A stretch of 64,000 bases of DNA from Arthrobacter sp. EM1 (GTDB lineage: Bacteria; Actinomycetota; Actinomycetes; Actinomycetales; Micrococcaceae), in NCBI RefSeq assembly GCF_029964055.1, contig NZ_CP124836.1, forward strand, positions 124,001-188,000. The letters run 5' to 3'. Every line of letters begins with the position of its first letter. Position 1 is the stretch's first letter. Below, one piece after another: positions 8,473 through 17,770 of the stretch. Position numbers and translations under genes: made by a program. A model generated the notes under the pieces. That model saw only the letters and a list, made by a program, of their open reading frames with translations. It was not told where the DNA came from and did no database searches.

Positions 8473-9732
8473 GTGGCCCGTGATAGCAATGGGATTGATG
8501 AAAGCATATTTCCGCCCGCCGGCCGGGCTGCGGCAGCCATGAGCGCCAACGTCCTCGCCAAGGTGCCGCGCAGCTGGATCCTGCTGGCCGCAATCGGGCT
8601 CATCGCCCTGAACATGCGCGGCCCGTTCGTGGCCGTGGCGCCGGTGGTCGGCCTGATGCAGCAGGAACTCGGCTTCTCTCCGGTGGAACTGGGCCTCCTG
8701 ACGGGCATCCCGGTGCTGTGCTTCGCCCTCGCCTCCCCGCTCGCCTCGCTGACCGGGCGCAAACTCGGCGCCGAAGCCGCCATCAGTCTCACCCTCCTGG
8801 GGGTGCTGCTGGGCATCATTGTCCGTTCCGCCGGCAGCGGCGCCACGGTTATGCTGGGCACCGCGATCCTCGGGATCGCCATCACGATCGGCAACATCGC
8901 CGTGCCGCTGATCATCCGGCGGGACTTTGCACCGGCCCGGCAGGCCACCGCGATGGGCATCTACACCGCGGCCCTTAACATTGGCTCCTTTGTCACCGCC
9001 ATGGTGATGGCGCCGCTGGCCGGGATGCTTGGGTGGCGGCTGGCCCTTGGCGCCTGCGGGCTCTTCGCCGTCGCGGCCGTGCTGGCCTGGCTGTTCGCTT
9101 TCGGCAACCGGGCATTCCGCCCTGAACCCGTCCCAATGCCGGACGCGGGACGCGCCGGGATCAAGCGCGCGTCGCGCTGGATTACGGTCGGACTGACCGT
9201 GGGATTCGCCGGGCAGGCGTTCTCTTACTATGGTGTGACCGCGTGGCTGCCCAGTATCCTCGCCGACGAGCTGGGCATGACGGCCGATGGGGCCGGCGCC
9301 GGGTCCTCACTGTTCCAGATTCTCGCCATCGTCGGCGGTCTGGGGGTTCCGCTGGCGGCCCGTTTCGCCAGTACGACGGCGGTCGGACTCACTTTGGGAT
9401 TGTTGTGGCTGACCGTCCCGGCGGGCCTGCTGCTCTCGCCCGGGCTGTGGTGGTTGTGGTCCTCGTTCGGGGGCATCGCCCAGGGCGGCGGCATCACCCT
9501 GGTTTTTATTGCCATCATCCGGCTGGCCCGGGATCAGGCCTCGGCCGGCCGGATGTCCGCCGTGGTGCAGGGGGTCGGCTATTCCTTTGGCGCGCTGGCG
9601 CCGACCCTCCTGGGCTATGTAAACGGCGTCTCGGGGTCCTGGACCGGGCCACTGCTGATGGTGCTCGGCTCCGTGGCGATGTTCATCCTGGGCACCGCTT
9701 TTTCGCTCCGTCACGTCCCGAAAGCACACTGA
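8473..9732 (+). CDS. MFS transporter (CynX/NimT-like)
   Basis: A major facilitator with about 12 hydrophobic helices, in the CynX/NimT group of anion and drug carriers. Characteristic early segments are ALNMRGPFVAVAPVVGLMQQ and the loop SPVELGLLTGIPVLCFALAS, followed by the cytoplasmic TGRKLG motif. The start is unsure: GTG at 8473 gives 419 residues, ATG at 8539 gives 397 and begins close to the first helix; neither has a clear ribosome-binding site. It lies 40 bases behind the ROK regulator and may be cotranscribed with it. The substrate is not identifiable. Confidence 0.88.
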   Translation: MARDSNGIDESIFPPAGRAAAAMSANVLAKVPRSWILLAAIGLIALNMRGPFVAVAPVVGLMQQELGFSPVELGLLTGIPVLCFALASPLASLTGRKLGAEAAISLTLLGVLLGIIVRSAGSGATVMLGTAILGIAITIGNIAVPLIIRRDFAPARQATAMGIYTAALNIGSFVTAMVMAPLAGMLGWRLALGACGLFAVAAVLAWLFAFGNRAFRPEPVPMPDAGRAGIKRASRWITVGLTVGFAGQAFSYYGVTAWLPSILADELGMTADGAGAGSSLFQILAIVGGLGVPLAARFASTTAVGLTLGLLWLTVPAGLLLSPGLWWLWSSFGGIAQGGGITLVFIAIIRLARDQASAGRMSAVVQGVGYSFGALAPTLLGYVNGVSGSWTGPLLMVLGSVAMFILGTAFSLRHVPKAH

Positions 9733-9758
9733 ACCGGGCGCACCGCTTCCGCGGAGGG

Positions 9759-9802
9759 ACAGCCAGGGCCCATATTCCCTGGGGAACATGGGCCCTGGCT
9801 GT
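9759..9802. terminator. Bidirectional terminator hairpin
   Basis: Perfect 15-bp arms (9759-9773 and 9788-9802) pair, and the 14-base interior pairs further, giving a long hairpin. It lies between the end of the MFS gene and the end of the malate synthase gene, which are convergent, so it can serve both transcripts. No clear U-tract follows. Confidence 0.75.
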
Positions 9803-9943
9803 TACTTCCCGACGCCGTCGTCGAGTTGCTGCGGGGGTCTTCCGTCGCTGGGCCGCCGCCCCGGATCTCGGGGGTGCCTGTTGCGAAGGGCGTGGCAGCC
9901 CAGCAGACGGAAATCTTTACCTTCCGGGGGTCCGGTCCGGACC

Positions 9944-11605
9944 TCAGGCGGGGGCGAGTGCGGGGTCCTCGACCGGGAGCTCACCGTCGCGCGCTTCATG
10001 CAGGAACCGGTCGTAGGCCGGCAGGGTCAGGAATGCCGGGAACGACGGGGTGAGCGTGACTTCCTCGAAGATGTCCCGGGCGTCGGCAAAGCGGTCGCCC
10101 TCGAAGCGTTCCAGCTTGGTGAACTCCTCATCCAGCATGTCCTCCACCCATTCGCGGGAGATGACCTCGCCCTGGTCCGTGATGGCACGGGAGAAGATCC
10201 ACTGCCACAGCTGCGAGCGGGAAATCTCCGCGGTGGCGGCGTCCTCCATCAGGTTGTGGATGGCGACGGCGCCGTTGCCGCGAAGCCAGGACTCGATGTA
10301 GCGGATGCCAACTTCGATGTTGTTCCGGATGCCCTGCTCGGTGATGGTGCCGGTGGTGGCGGCGATGTCGAGCAGTGCGCGGTCGTCCGGGGTGACGTCC
10401 TCGCGGAGCCGGTCCAGCTGGTTCGGGCGTTCGCCCAGGACGCCGTCGAACACTTCACGGCAGACCGGAACCAGGTCCGGGTGCGCCACCCAGGAGCCGT
10501 CGAAGCCGTCGCCGGCCTCGCGGGTCTTGTCGGCACGGACCTTCTCGATGGCGATCGCGTTGGCCTCGGCGTCCTTGCGGTTGGGGACAGCCGCCGCCAT
10601 GCCGCCGATCGCCATGGCACCGCGTTTGTGGCAGGCCCGGACCAGCTGTTCGGTATAGGCACGCATAAACGGCTGCGTCATGGTCACCTGGCTGCGGTCC
10701 GGCAGGACAAAACGCGGGCCGCGGGTGCGGAAGTTCTTGATCAGGGAGAAGATGTAGTCCCAGCGGCCGGCGTTCAGACCCGCGGCGTGGTCCTTGAGCT
10801 CGTAGAGGATTTCCTCCATTTCGAACGCGGCGGTGATGGTTTCGATCAGCACGGTGGCGCGGATGGTGCCCTGCGGGATGCCGAGCAGGTCCTGGGCGAG
10901 GATAAAGATGTCGTTCCACAGGCGGGCTTCGAGGTGGTTCTCGATCTTCGGCAGGTAGAAGTACGGACCCTTGCCCTGCGAGATCAGGCGGCGGGCGTTG
11001 TGGTAAAAGTACAGGCCGAAGTCCACGATGCCGCCGGCGATCGGGGTGCCGTCAATGAGCATGTGCTTTTCCGGCAGGTGCCAGCCGCGGGGACGGACCA
11101 CGATCGTCGGCAGGTCCGCGGCGGGGTGGAGTTTGTATTCCTTGCCCTCGGTTGAGGTGAAGTCGATCCGGCGCTCCAAGGCGTCGATGAGGTTGAGCTG
11201 GCCCTGGATGACGTTGCGCCACGACGGGGTGGAGGAGTCCTCCATGTCCGCGAGCCACACCTTCGCACCGGAGTTCAGCGCGTTGATGGTCATCTTTTTG
11301 TCCACCGGGCCGGTGATCTCGACTCGACGGTCCGTCAGGCCGGGGGCGGGCGGGGCGACGCGCCAGGTCGGATCGTTGCGCACGGACTCGGTCTCGCTCA
11401 GGAACCGCGGGTCCTGGCCCTTGCCGATCTGCTGGCGGCGGTCACGGCGGGCCTGCAGCAGCTCCAGCCGACGTTCCGCAGTGGCCTTGTGCAGCTTGCC
11501 AACAAAGGCCAGCGCGTCCGGCGTCAGGACCTCGCTCTGCCGGCAGATGGGCTGGGCCGTCAACGTGATTCCGTTGATGGTGAAGTTGTCAGTGAAACTG
11601 TTCAT
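9944..11605 (-). CDS. aceB: Malate synthase A
   Basis: A 553-residue enzyme that condenses glyoxylate with acetyl-CoA to malate, the second step of the glyoxylate shunt. The length and motifs fit isoform [37 protein letters not shown], the signature [19 protein letters not shown] and the following [20 protein letters not shown]. It is cytosolic. A GGGAGAG ribosome-binding site precedes the ATG. It lies 205 bases behind isocitrate lyase on the same strand, with a hairpin between, so it probably has its own promoter as well. GAACTTGC in its leader resembles part of the corynebacterial RamB site. Confidence 0.97.
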   Translation of the reverse strand: MNSFTDNFTINGITLTAQPICRQSEVLTPDALAFVGKLHKATAERRLELLQARRDRRQQIGKGQDPRFLSETESVRNDPTWRVAPPAPGLTDRRVEITGPVDKKMTINALNSGAKVWLADMEDSSTPSWRNVIQGQLNLIDALERRIDFTSTEGKEYKLHPAADLPTIVVRPRGWHLPEKHMLIDGTPIAGGIVDFGLYFYHNARRLISQGKGPYFYLPKIENHLEARLWNDIFILAQDLLGIPQGTIRATVLIETITAAFEMEEILYELKDHAAGLNAGRWDYIFSLIKNFRTRGPRFVLPDRSQVTMTQPFMRAYTEQLVRACHKRGAMAIGGMAAAVPNRKDAEANAIAIEKVRADKTREAGDGFDGSWVAHPDLVPVCREVFDGVLGERPNQLDRLREDVTPDDRALLDIAATTGTITEQGIRNNIEVGIRYIESWLRGNGAVAIHNLMEDAATAEISRSQLWQWIFSRAITDQGEVISREWVEDMLDEEFTKLERFEGDRFADARDIFEEVTLTPSFPAFLTLPAYDRFLHEARDGELPVEDPALAPA

Positions 11606-11703
11606 TTCAATCTCTCCCTAGAGAAGAAGCAAGTTCGAGGGCGGCTGGCGACGTGCGTACCAGGCCGAAGGTGCCGGTGTTGCGGCAGCCTGCGTAAAAG
11701 GGG

Positions 11704-11752
11704 CCCCATTGCCGCCCCGCGATGTGGAAACGAAGCAGCGGCGGCAATGGGG
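11704..11752 (-). terminator. Terminator-like hairpin after isocitrate lyase
   Basis: Arms of 13 bp (11704-11716 and 11740-11752, CCCCATTGCCGCC and its complement) flank a 23-base loop, about 60 bases beyond the aceA stop. It probably ends or attenuates aceA transcription before aceB. Confidence 0.6.
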
Positions 11753-11810
11753 AATAGCAGGCAGAGCAATGCCGGACCGAAGGCCGGACGGAGGCACCGC
11801 CGTCGGGTGT

Positions 11811-13127
11811 CTAGTGGAACTGGCCTTCTTCGGTGGATCCCACCAGGGCCAAGGTGGATGCGTTCGGGTTGAGCGCGGTTGCGATGTCGTCGAAGTAGCC
11901 GGTGCCAACTTCGCGCTGGTGTTTGGTCGCGGTGTAGCCGCGGGATTCGGAGGCGAATTCCTTCTCCTGCAGCTCGACGTAGGCGCTCATGCCTTCCCGG
12001 GCGTAGCCGTGGGCGAGATCAAACATCGAGTAGTTCAGGGCGTGGAAGCCGGCCAGAGTGATGAACTGGAAGGTGAAGCCCATGGCGCCGAGTTCGCGCT
12101 GGAACTTGGCGATCGTGGCGTCGTCGAGGTGCTTCTTCCAGTTGAACGACGGCGAGCAGTTGTAGGAGAGCATCTGGTCCGGGAAGTCTGCCTTGACGGA
12201 TTCGGCGAACTTACGTGCCAGCTCCAGGTCCGGGGTGCCCGTTTCCATCCAGATGAGGTCGGAATACGGGGCGTAGGCCTTGGCGCGGGCGATGCAGGGT
12301 TCGATCCCGTTGCGGACCTTGTAGAAGCCTTCCGCGGTGCGCTCGCCGGTGACAAATTCCTTGTCCCGGTCGTCGACGTCGGAAGTGATCAGGGTGGCTG
12401 CCTCGGCGTCGGTGCGGGCGATGATGACGGAAGGGGTGCCCGCGACGTCGGCTGCCAGGCGGGCGGCGTTCAGTGTGCGGACGTGCTGCTGGCTGGGGAT
12501 CAGGACCTTGCCGCCGAGGTGGCCGCACTTCTTCTCCGAAGCGAGCTGGTCTTCCCAGTGCACTCCCGAGGCGCCGGCCTGGATCATGGACTTCATCAGT
12601 TCGTAGGCGTTCAGCGGCCCGCCGAAGCCTGCCTCGGCGTCGGCGATGATCGGGACCATCCAGTCCTCAACGGTCTGGATGCCTTCGGAGAACTCGATCT
12701 GGTCGGCGCGGAGCAGGGCATTGTTAATACGCCGGACCACAGTGGGCACCGAGTTGGCCGGGTAGAGGGACTGGTCCGGGTAGGTGTGGCCGGAGTTGTT
12801 GGCGTCGGCCGCAACCTGCCAGCCGGAAAGGTAGATGGCACGCAGGCCGGCCTTGACTTGCTGCACTGCCTGGTTGCCGGTCAGTGCACCCAAGGCGTTG
12901 GTGTACTTGCCTTCCTTGTGCTCGGCGGTGAGCTGCTTCCACAGCTTCTCCGAGCCGCGGCGTGCCAGTGTGTGTTCCTCGGAGACACGGCCGCGCAGCC
13001 GGACGACGTCGGAGGCCTTGTAGTCCCGGGTGACACCTTCCCAGCGCGGGTTGGCGGCCCACTCGAGCTCCAGGGCCGCGGCTTGCTCAGCGGGCGTCTG
13101 CTGGGTGGGCTCAAATGCTGCAGTCAT
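11811..13127 (-). CDS. aceA: Isocitrate lyase
   Basis: A 438-residue enzyme that cleaves isocitrate to succinate and glyoxylate, the first step of the glyoxylate shunt needed for growth on acetate and fatty acids. The catalytic loop [11 protein letters not shown] is at residues 198-208 with the active-site Cys at about 201. Further signatures are [20 protein letters not shown] and the C-terminal [13 protein letters not shown]. The start is the ATG at 13127, preceded by AAGGAGACAAAG; the reading frame stays open another 1.5 kb upstream, but that is antisense to the regulator gene. It is divergent from the RamB-like gene, the classical arrangement for acetate control. Confidence 0.97.
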   Translation of the reverse strand: MTAAFEPTQQTPAEQAAALELEWAANPRWEGVTRDYKASDVVRLRGRVSEEHTLARRGSEKLWKQLTAEHKEGKYTNALGALTGNQAVQQVKAGLRAIYLSGWQVAADANNSGHTYPDQSLYPANSVPTVVRRINNALLRADQIEFSEGIQTVEDWMVPIIADAEAGFGGPLNAYELMKSMIQAGASGVHWEDQLASEKKCGHLGGKVLIPSQQHVRTLNAARLAADVAGTPSVIIARTDAEAATLITSDVDDRDKEFVTGERTAEGFYKVRNGIEPCIARAKAYAPYSDLIWMETGTPDLELARKFAESVKADFPDQMLSYNCSPSFNWKKHLDDATIAKFQRELGAMGFTFQFITLAGFHALNYSMFDLAHGYAREGMSAYVELQEKEFASESRGYTATKHQREVGTGYFDDIATALNPNASTLALVGSTEEGQFH

Positions 13128-13201
13128 CTTTGTCTCCTTGGTGGGTCCGGGACCGGGTGCGCTGCTTCTTCGCAGAGCCCCTGGCTGATCCGGAGCGGTG
13201 T

Positions 13202-13280
13202 AACTTTTCCGTAAGATCCACTTTTCTGCACTTCCACGCATCTTTCTAGACCAAAACCATGGAAAGAAATGAACTTCTTC
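13202..13280. promoter_or_regulatory. Candidate RamB-type sites between aceA and its regulator
   Basis: Three short motifs resemble halves of the corynebacterial RamB consensus, which I recall as (A/G)(A/G)AACTTTGCAAA: AACTTTTCCG (from 13202), CACTTTTCTGCA (13219-13230) and TGAACTTCTTC (13270-13280). The last lies inside an AAGAA-N6-TTCTT inverted repeat (13264-13279). All fall in the divergent aceA/regulator interval. The matches are partial. Confidence 0.35.
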
Positions 13281-13285
13281 GCGTA

Positions 13286-13295
13286 TTCTTAAGAA
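13286..13295. promoter_or_regulatory. 10-bp palindrome abutting the regulator start codon
   Basis: TTCTTAAGAA is a perfect palindrome ending one base before the ATG at 13296. No ribosome-binding site precedes that ATG. Either the regulator is translated from a leaderless transcript or from a later ATG at 13371, and the palindrome may be an autoregulatory site. Function is inferred. Confidence 0.35.
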
Positions 13296-14780
13296 ATGCA
13301 CCCCGCCAGTTGGAACCGTCCCGCATCCGCAGCGACCGCCCCCGCCGTCCCTGAAGTCGACGTCATCAGCATGGGCCGCCGGGTCCGGCACCTCCGCAAG
13401 GCCGCCGGACTCACTCTTGATGACCTGAGCGCCACGGTGGGAACGGCCCCCAGCCAGCTGAGCCTGATCGAGAACGGAAAGCGCGAACCCAAGCTCGGTC
13501 TGCTCCAGCAGCTGGCGGGGGCCCTTGGTGTCAGCATCGACGAGTTGCTCGGTGCGGAACCGCCCAACCGTCGCGCGGCCCTGGAGATTGAGCTGGAGCG
13601 CTACCAGCGCAGCCCCATCTATGAGTCGCTGAAGCTGCCGACGATCCGGATCAGCTCCCGGCTGCCCATGGATGTGCTGGAGTCCATGGTGGGGCTCCAA
13701 CACGAGCTGGAACGGCGGCTCAACGAGCAGGTGGCGACGCCGGAGGAGGCCCGCCGCGCGAACGGGAAGCTGCGCGCCATGATGCGCGAGCGGAACAATT
13801 ATTTCCCGGAGTACGAGGCGGAAGCGCAAAAGGTCCTCGCCTCCGTCGGCCACACCAGCGGCCCGCTCTCCCACCACGTCATCGCAGACATTGCCGGGCA
13901 TCTCGGGTTCAGCCTGCACCACGTGGGCGACCTCCCGCACTCCACTCGTTCGGTGACCGACCTCAAGAACCGCCGGATCTACCTCACCCAGAACGCGCGC
14001 AGCGACCATGATCCGCGCTCGGTGCTGCTGCAGGCACTGGGCCACTATGTCCTGGGGCACCAGACCCCCACGAACTACGGCGACTTCCTGATGCAGCGGG
14101 TGGCCACCAACTACTTTGCTGCTGCGCTGCTGCTGCCGGAGCAGGCCACCGTGGAGTTCCTGCAAAAGGCCAAGCAGGCCAAGGAGATCTCGGTGGAGGA
14201 CATTCGGGACGCCTTCGCCGTGTCGTATGAGACCGCGGCGCACCGCTTTACCAACCTCGCCACCGAGCACCTGGACCTGCGGACGCACTTCCAGAAGACG
14301 CACAAAAGCGGCATTATCTACAAGGCTTACGAGAACGACGGAGTGACGTTCCCGCAGGACCACACCGGCGCCATCGAGGGCCAGCCGTCCTGCAAGAACT
14401 GGACCTCCCGGGTGGTTTTCGATGTGCCGGACAAGTTCAGTGCCTACAACCAGTACACCGACACCCCGGCCGGGACCTACTGGTGCACGGCGCGCACGGA
14501 GCGCTCCGCGAACGGGGAGTTCTCGCTCTCCGTGGGTGTCCCGTATGCGCAGGTGAAGTGGTTCCGCGGCCGGGAAACCACCGAGCGGTCCACGTCGACC
14601 TGCCCGGATGAGAGTTGCTGCAAGCGTCCGCCGGCCGCGCTGACCTCGGAGTGGGCCGGCAATGCCTGGCCCTCCGCACGGGCCCACTCGCACCTGCTTG
14701 CAGCGATGCCGCCGGGCGCCTTCCCCGGCGTGGACGAGACCGAGGTCTACTCATTCCTGCAGGCGCACGCGGGGAACTAG
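13296..14780 (+). CDS. ramB: RamB-like acetate-metabolism regulator (HTH plus ImmA/IrrE-like and DUF2083)
   Basis: A 494-residue regulator. An XRE-type helix-turn-helix lies at residues 26-85 ([20 protein letters not shown], then [15 protein letters not shown]). An ImmA/IrrE-like central region with [20 protein letters not shown] follows, and the C-terminal DUF2083 domain carries a Cys cluster ([15 protein letters not shown]) that could bind metal. This architecture is that of RamB/short-chain fatty-acyl-CoA-linked regulators, which in Corynebacterium glutamicum repress aceA, aceB and other acetate genes on glucose. Here it sits divergent from aceA and ahead of poxB, supporting the same role. 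The symbol is by analogy. The N-terminus is uncertain (13296 or 13371). Confidence 0.88.
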   Translation: MHPASWNRPASAATAPAVPEVDVISMGRRVRHLRKAAGLTLDDLSATVGTAPSQLSLIENGKREPKLGLLQQLAGALGVSIDELLGAEPPNRRAALEIELERYQRSPIYESLKLPTIRISSRLPMDVLESMVGLQHELERRLNEQVATPEEARRANGKLRAMMRERNNYFPEYEAEAQKVLASVGHTSGPLSHHVIADIAGHLGFSLHHVGDLPHSTRSVTDLKNRRIYLTQNARSDHDPRSVLLQALGHYVLGHQTPTNYGDFLMQRVATNYFAAALLLPEQATVEFLQKAKQAKEISVEDIRDAFAVSYETAAHRFTNLATEHLDLRTHFQKTHKSGIIYKAYENDGVTFPQDHTGAIEGQPSCKNWTSRVVFDVPDKFSAYNQYTDTPAGTYWCTARTERSANGEFSLSVGVPYAQVKWFRGRETTERSTSTCPDESCCKRPPAALTSEWAGNAWPSARAHSHLLAAMPPGAFPGVDETEVYSFLQAHAGN

Positions 14781-14885
14781 CTGGGCACTGCCAGGACCGG
14801 CCGGGGCCCGCCTGGCGCGGCACGCGGCCGGGGCGACTATATTGGCCGTGTCAGCTAACGGATCCGACCGCGGGAGTGCCCAGCC

Positions 14886-16634
14886 ATGGCCAAGGAACTT
14901 GCCAGCCAGCTCATCGAACAACTGCAAGCCGCCGGCGTGCAGCGTATCTACGGAATTGTCGGCGACAGCCTCAATCCGATTGTCGACGCCGTCCGCAAAA
15001 CCGGCGGTGCCGCGAAGGGCGGGATCGACTGGATCCATGTCCGGCACGAAGAAGCAGCCGCGTTCGCGGCCTCGGCTGAAGCCCAGCTGACCGGCCGTCT
15101 GGCGGTCTGCGCCGGCTCCTGCGGGCCGGGAAACCTGCACCTGATCAACGGCCTCTATGACGCCAACCGTTCCGGCGCGCCGGTGCTGGCGATCGCCTCG
15201 CACATTCCCAGCAAACAAATCGGCAGCAGCTTCTTCCAGGAAACGCACCCGGACCGGCTCTTTAACGAGTGCTCGGTGTACTCCGAGCTGATCAGCACCG
15301 CCGGCCAGGCCCCGAGGGTGATGCACAGCGCCATCCAGCATGCCGTCGCGCTTCGGGGCGTCGCCGTCGTGACCCTGCCCGGCGACATCGCGGGACTGGA
15401 CGCGACCGCAGAAACCCCGGCGCCGGCAGCTTTCCTGCCGGCCACGCTGGTCCCGGACCCCGCCAGCGTGCAGGAACTTGCCGACGCCATCAACGCCGCG
15501 GACAAGGTCGCCATCTTTGCCGGTGCAGGCGTCCAGGGCGCCCATGATCAGGTCATTGGACTCGCCGAACTCCTCAAGGCGCCGATCGGCCATTCGCTGC
15601 GCGGCAAAGATTTTATGCAGTACGACAATCCCTACGACATCGGTATGACGGGGCTGTTGGGCTATGGCGCGGCGGCCGAGGGGATTGAGGACGCGGACCT
15701 GCTGATCCTGCTGGGGACCGATTTCCCGTACGACCAGTTCCTGCCCGCGACCCGGACGGCCCAGGTGGACCGGGCCGGGCAAAACCTGGGCCGGCGCACC
15801 GACGTCGACGTCGCGGTCCATGGCGACGTGTTGCCCACGTTGACCGCGCTGATGCCGTTGCTGGCAGCAAAGAAGAGCCGCCGGTTCCTCGACGCGATGC
15901 TCAAGAAGCACGACCGGCTGATGAACAAAGCCGTCGGCGCCTACACCCGGAAAGTGGAGAAAACCGAGCCGATCCATCCCGAGTATGCCGCGTCGCTGCT
16001 GGACCAGCTCGCCGCCAAGGACGCGATTTTCACCGCGGACACGGGTATGTGCAACGTCTGGACCGCCCGCTACATCAACCCATTGGGTACCCGGCGGCTG
16101 ATCGGCTCGTATTTGCACGGCTCCATGGCGAACGCGCTGCCGCAGGCGATCGGCGCCCAACTGGCCTACCCCGGGCGCCAAGTGGTCTCGGTCTCGGGCG
16201 ACGGCGGCCTGTCGATGCTGTTGGGGGAGCTGATCACAGTGGCCGCGCACCGGCTCCCGGTCAATGTGGTGGTGTTCAATAATTCCACCCTGGGCATGGT
16301 CAAGCTGGAGATGCTGGTGGACGGGCTGCCGGACTTTGGCGTCGATGTGCCCGATGCCAACTATGCGGCCGTGGCCCGGGCCCTGGGCTTCCATGCCGTC
16401 CGCGTCACGGATCCGTCCCGGATTAAGGCCGCCTACCGGGAAGCCTTTGCCCATCCGGGACCCTCCCTGGTGGAACTCATCACCGACCCCAAAGCGCTCT
16501 CGCTGCCGCCGAAGATCAAAGGTGCCCAGATCCTCGGGTTCGCGACGGCGATGTCCAAAGTGGTGCTCAACCGGGGCGCCGGTGAGGCCGTCAGCATGGC
16601 CCGGAGCAACCTGCGCAACATCCCGCGCCGCTAG
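14886..16634 (+). CDS. poxB: Pyruvate:quinone oxidoreductase (thiamine-diphosphate enzyme)
   Basis: A 582-residue enzyme with the three-domain thiamine-diphosphate fold. The N-terminal domain carries HEEAAAFAASAEAQLTGR (catalytic Glu near residue 55). The central domain is FAD-binding, and the C-terminal domain has the cofactor motif GDGGLSMLLGE near residue 438 with NN about 30 residues later. Pyruvate dehydrogenase (quinone) converts pyruvate to acetate and CO2 and passes electrons to menaquinone at the membrane. The C-terminus continues past the core, as in PoxB. A TATATT box lies about 55 bases upstream. It follows the RamB-like gene by 105 bases, placing acetate production beside acetate assimilation. 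An acetolactate-synthase-like activity is less likely given the overall match. Confidence 0.92.
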   Translation: MAKELASQLIEQLQAAGVQRIYGIVGDSLNPIVDAVRKTGGAAKGGIDWIHVRHEEAAAFAASAEAQLTGRLAVCAGSCGPGNLHLINGLYDANRSGAPVLAIASHIPSKQIGSSFFQETHPDRLFNECSVYSELISTAGQAPRVMHSAIQHAVALRGVAVVTLPGDIAGLDATAETPAPAAFLPATLVPDPASVQELADAINAADKVAIFAGAGVQGAHDQVIGLAELLKAPIGHSLRGKDFMQYDNPYDIGMTGLLGYGAAAEGIEDADLLILLGTDFPYDQFLPATRTAQVDRAGQNLGRRTDVDVAVHGDVLPTLTALMPLLAAKKSRRFLDAMLKKHDRLMNKAVGAYTRKVEKTEPIHPEYAASLLDQLAAKDAIFTADTGMCNVWTARYINPLGTRRLIGSYLHGSMANALPQAIGAQLAYPGRQVVSVSGDGGLSMLLGELITVAAHRLPVNVVVFNNSTLGMVKLEMLVDGLPDFGVDVPDANYAAVARALGFHAVRVTDPSRIKAAYREAFAHPGPSLVELITDPKALSLPPKIKGAQILGFATAMSKVVLNRGAGEAVSMARSNLRNIPRR

Positions 16635-16641
16635 CCCTTCT

Positions 16642-16709
16642 CGAGTTCGCCGGAATCGCCCCGGTTCGCCGGAAGCTTCCGGCGAACCGGGGCGATTCCG
16701 GCGAACTCG
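16642..16709. repeat. 68-bp perfect palindrome (dispersed palindrome family, copy 1)
   Basis: Two 34-base arms are exact reverse complements about a central AAGCTT. Each arm contains two GTTCGCCGG or ATCGCCCCGG-type segments. It lies between the convergent poxB and thiD-like genes, where the transcript from either side would form a very stable hairpin that could terminate transcription. Related copies are at 21904-21969, 22996-23063 and 48736-48801. Confidence 0.9.
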
Positions 16710-16710
16710 G

Positions 16711-16773
16711 GCGCGGGAGGGGCTAGCGCGGGCGCGGGAGGGGCTAGCGCGGGCGCGGGAGGGGCTAGCGCGG
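16711..16773. repeat. 21-bp tandem repeat, three identical copies
   Basis: The unit GCGCGGGAGGGGCTAGCGCG plus one G occurs three times at 16711, 16732 and 16753. The last copy contains the stop codon and the final codons of the thiD-like gene, so the array looks like repeated duplication of that gene's 3' end. Confidence 0.9.
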
Positions 16774-17628
16774 GCCGCCCTGCCACACGGCGTCGAACGG
16801 TGCACCGGAGGGAACGCGGTTCCGGATCCCCGCCGTGACAAATTCCTTCGCGGTCCGGGCTGCCTCCAGCGGCGCCGCGCCCTTGGCCAGCTCGGCCGTT
16901 ACCGCGGCAGCCAGCGAGCAGCCGGCGCCGGAGACGGCCACCTCGCCGACCTTCGGGGCGGAGAGGACCTCGAGCGTTTCGCCGTCGTAGTAGACGTCGA
17001 CGGCGTCCGGGCCGGCCAGGCGCACACCGCCTTTCGCCAGCACCGCCGCACCGCTGAGTTCATGGATGCGCACAGCCGCGGCCTTGAGGGATTCGACGTC
17101 GGTGATCTCCAGCCCGGAGAGTGACTCGGCCTCGAAGTGGTTCGGCGTAACGAAGGTGGCCAGCGGCAGGATCTGCGCCTTGAGCGCCTGGTCGGTGTCC
17201 AGTGCATGGCCCGGCTCCTGGCCCTTGCAGATCAGCACCGGGTCCAGCACCACGTGGCGGAACTGTCCCGCGGCCAGCGCCGAGGCCACCGTGGAAATCG
17301 TCGCCGGGCTGCCAAGCATGCCGATCTTCACCGTATCCAGCGCGGACGGCGCACCGGAGGCGGCGCCGTACGCCGCCGTCGTTGCCTCCAGCTGGTCGGC
17401 GATGACCTGCTGGTCGATAGCGACAAAGCGGTGGTTCCAGTTGTCCTTCGGATCAAAGGACACGATGCAGGTCAGGTTGGCGATACCAAAGACGCCGAGT
17501 TCTTGGAAGGTCTTCAGGTCCGCCTGTGCGCCGGCGCCGCCGGTCGCCTCGGAGCCGGCGATGGTCAGGGCGACGGCGGGGTAGGGGCCCGCGTCGGAGG
17601 TCAGCTTGTCCACGGCGTAAGGAGTCAT
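16765..17628 (-). CDS. thiD: ThiD-like hydroxymethylpyrimidine/pyridoxal-type kinase
   Basis: A 287-residue ribokinase-fold kinase. It has the substrate loop ALTIAGSEATGGAGAQADLK near residues 18-37, the segment VLDPVLICKGQEPG, and the anion-hole and catalytic motif VAVSGAGCSLAAA near residue 245, with Cys at the position used by ThiD and by ThiD-related pyridoxal kinases. ThiD phosphorylates HMP and HMP-P for thiamine synthesis; ThiD-like proteins in some bacteria act mainly on pyridoxal. No other thiamine or B6 genes are nearby, so the choice is open. The start at 17628 is preceded by GATAGATCC only, a weak ribosome-binding site. Its 3' end lies in a 21-bp tandem array. Confidence 0.85.
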   Translation of the reverse strand: MTPYAVDKLTSDAGPYPAVALTIAGSEATGGAGAQADLKTFQELGVFGIANLTCIVSFDPKDNWNHRFVAIDQQVIADQLEATTAAYGAASGAPSALDTVKIGMLGSPATISTVASALAAGQFRHVVLDPVLICKGQEPGHALDTDQALKAQILPLATFVTPNHFEAESLSGLEITDVESLKAAAVRIHELSGAAVLAKGGVRLAGPDAVDVYYDGETLEVLSAPKVGEVAVSGAGCSLAAAVTAELAKGAAPLEAARTAKEFVTAGIRNRVPSGAPFDAVWQGGPR

Positions 17629-17770
17629 GGATCTATCCTGCCACCCCGGGAAATCCGGACGCATTGTGCGTATGACCAATATGAACACAACCCGAGTGGC
17701 CCGGATCACCGGGACTAGGGTGGCGGACGGTGTTGCTTTCTTGCGGCGCCGGATCCAGGAAGGTTCATCG

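Noticed and set aside
13128..14693. Upstream extension of the aceA reading frame by about 520 codons
   Set aside because: It is antisense to the RamB-like gene, and the aceA ATG at 13127 has a strong ribosome-binding site. GC-rich antisense frames often stay open.
14781..14883. 9-bp inverted repeat (CTGGGCACT/AGTGCCCAG) around the poxB upstream region
   Set aside because: The arms are 85 bases apart and short; chance is likely in DNA of this composition.
14751..16841. A 696-codon minus-strand ORF opposite poxB
   Set aside because: It covers the poxB coding strand and the palindrome, lacks any motif, and the plus-strand product is a clear thiamine-diphosphate enzyme.
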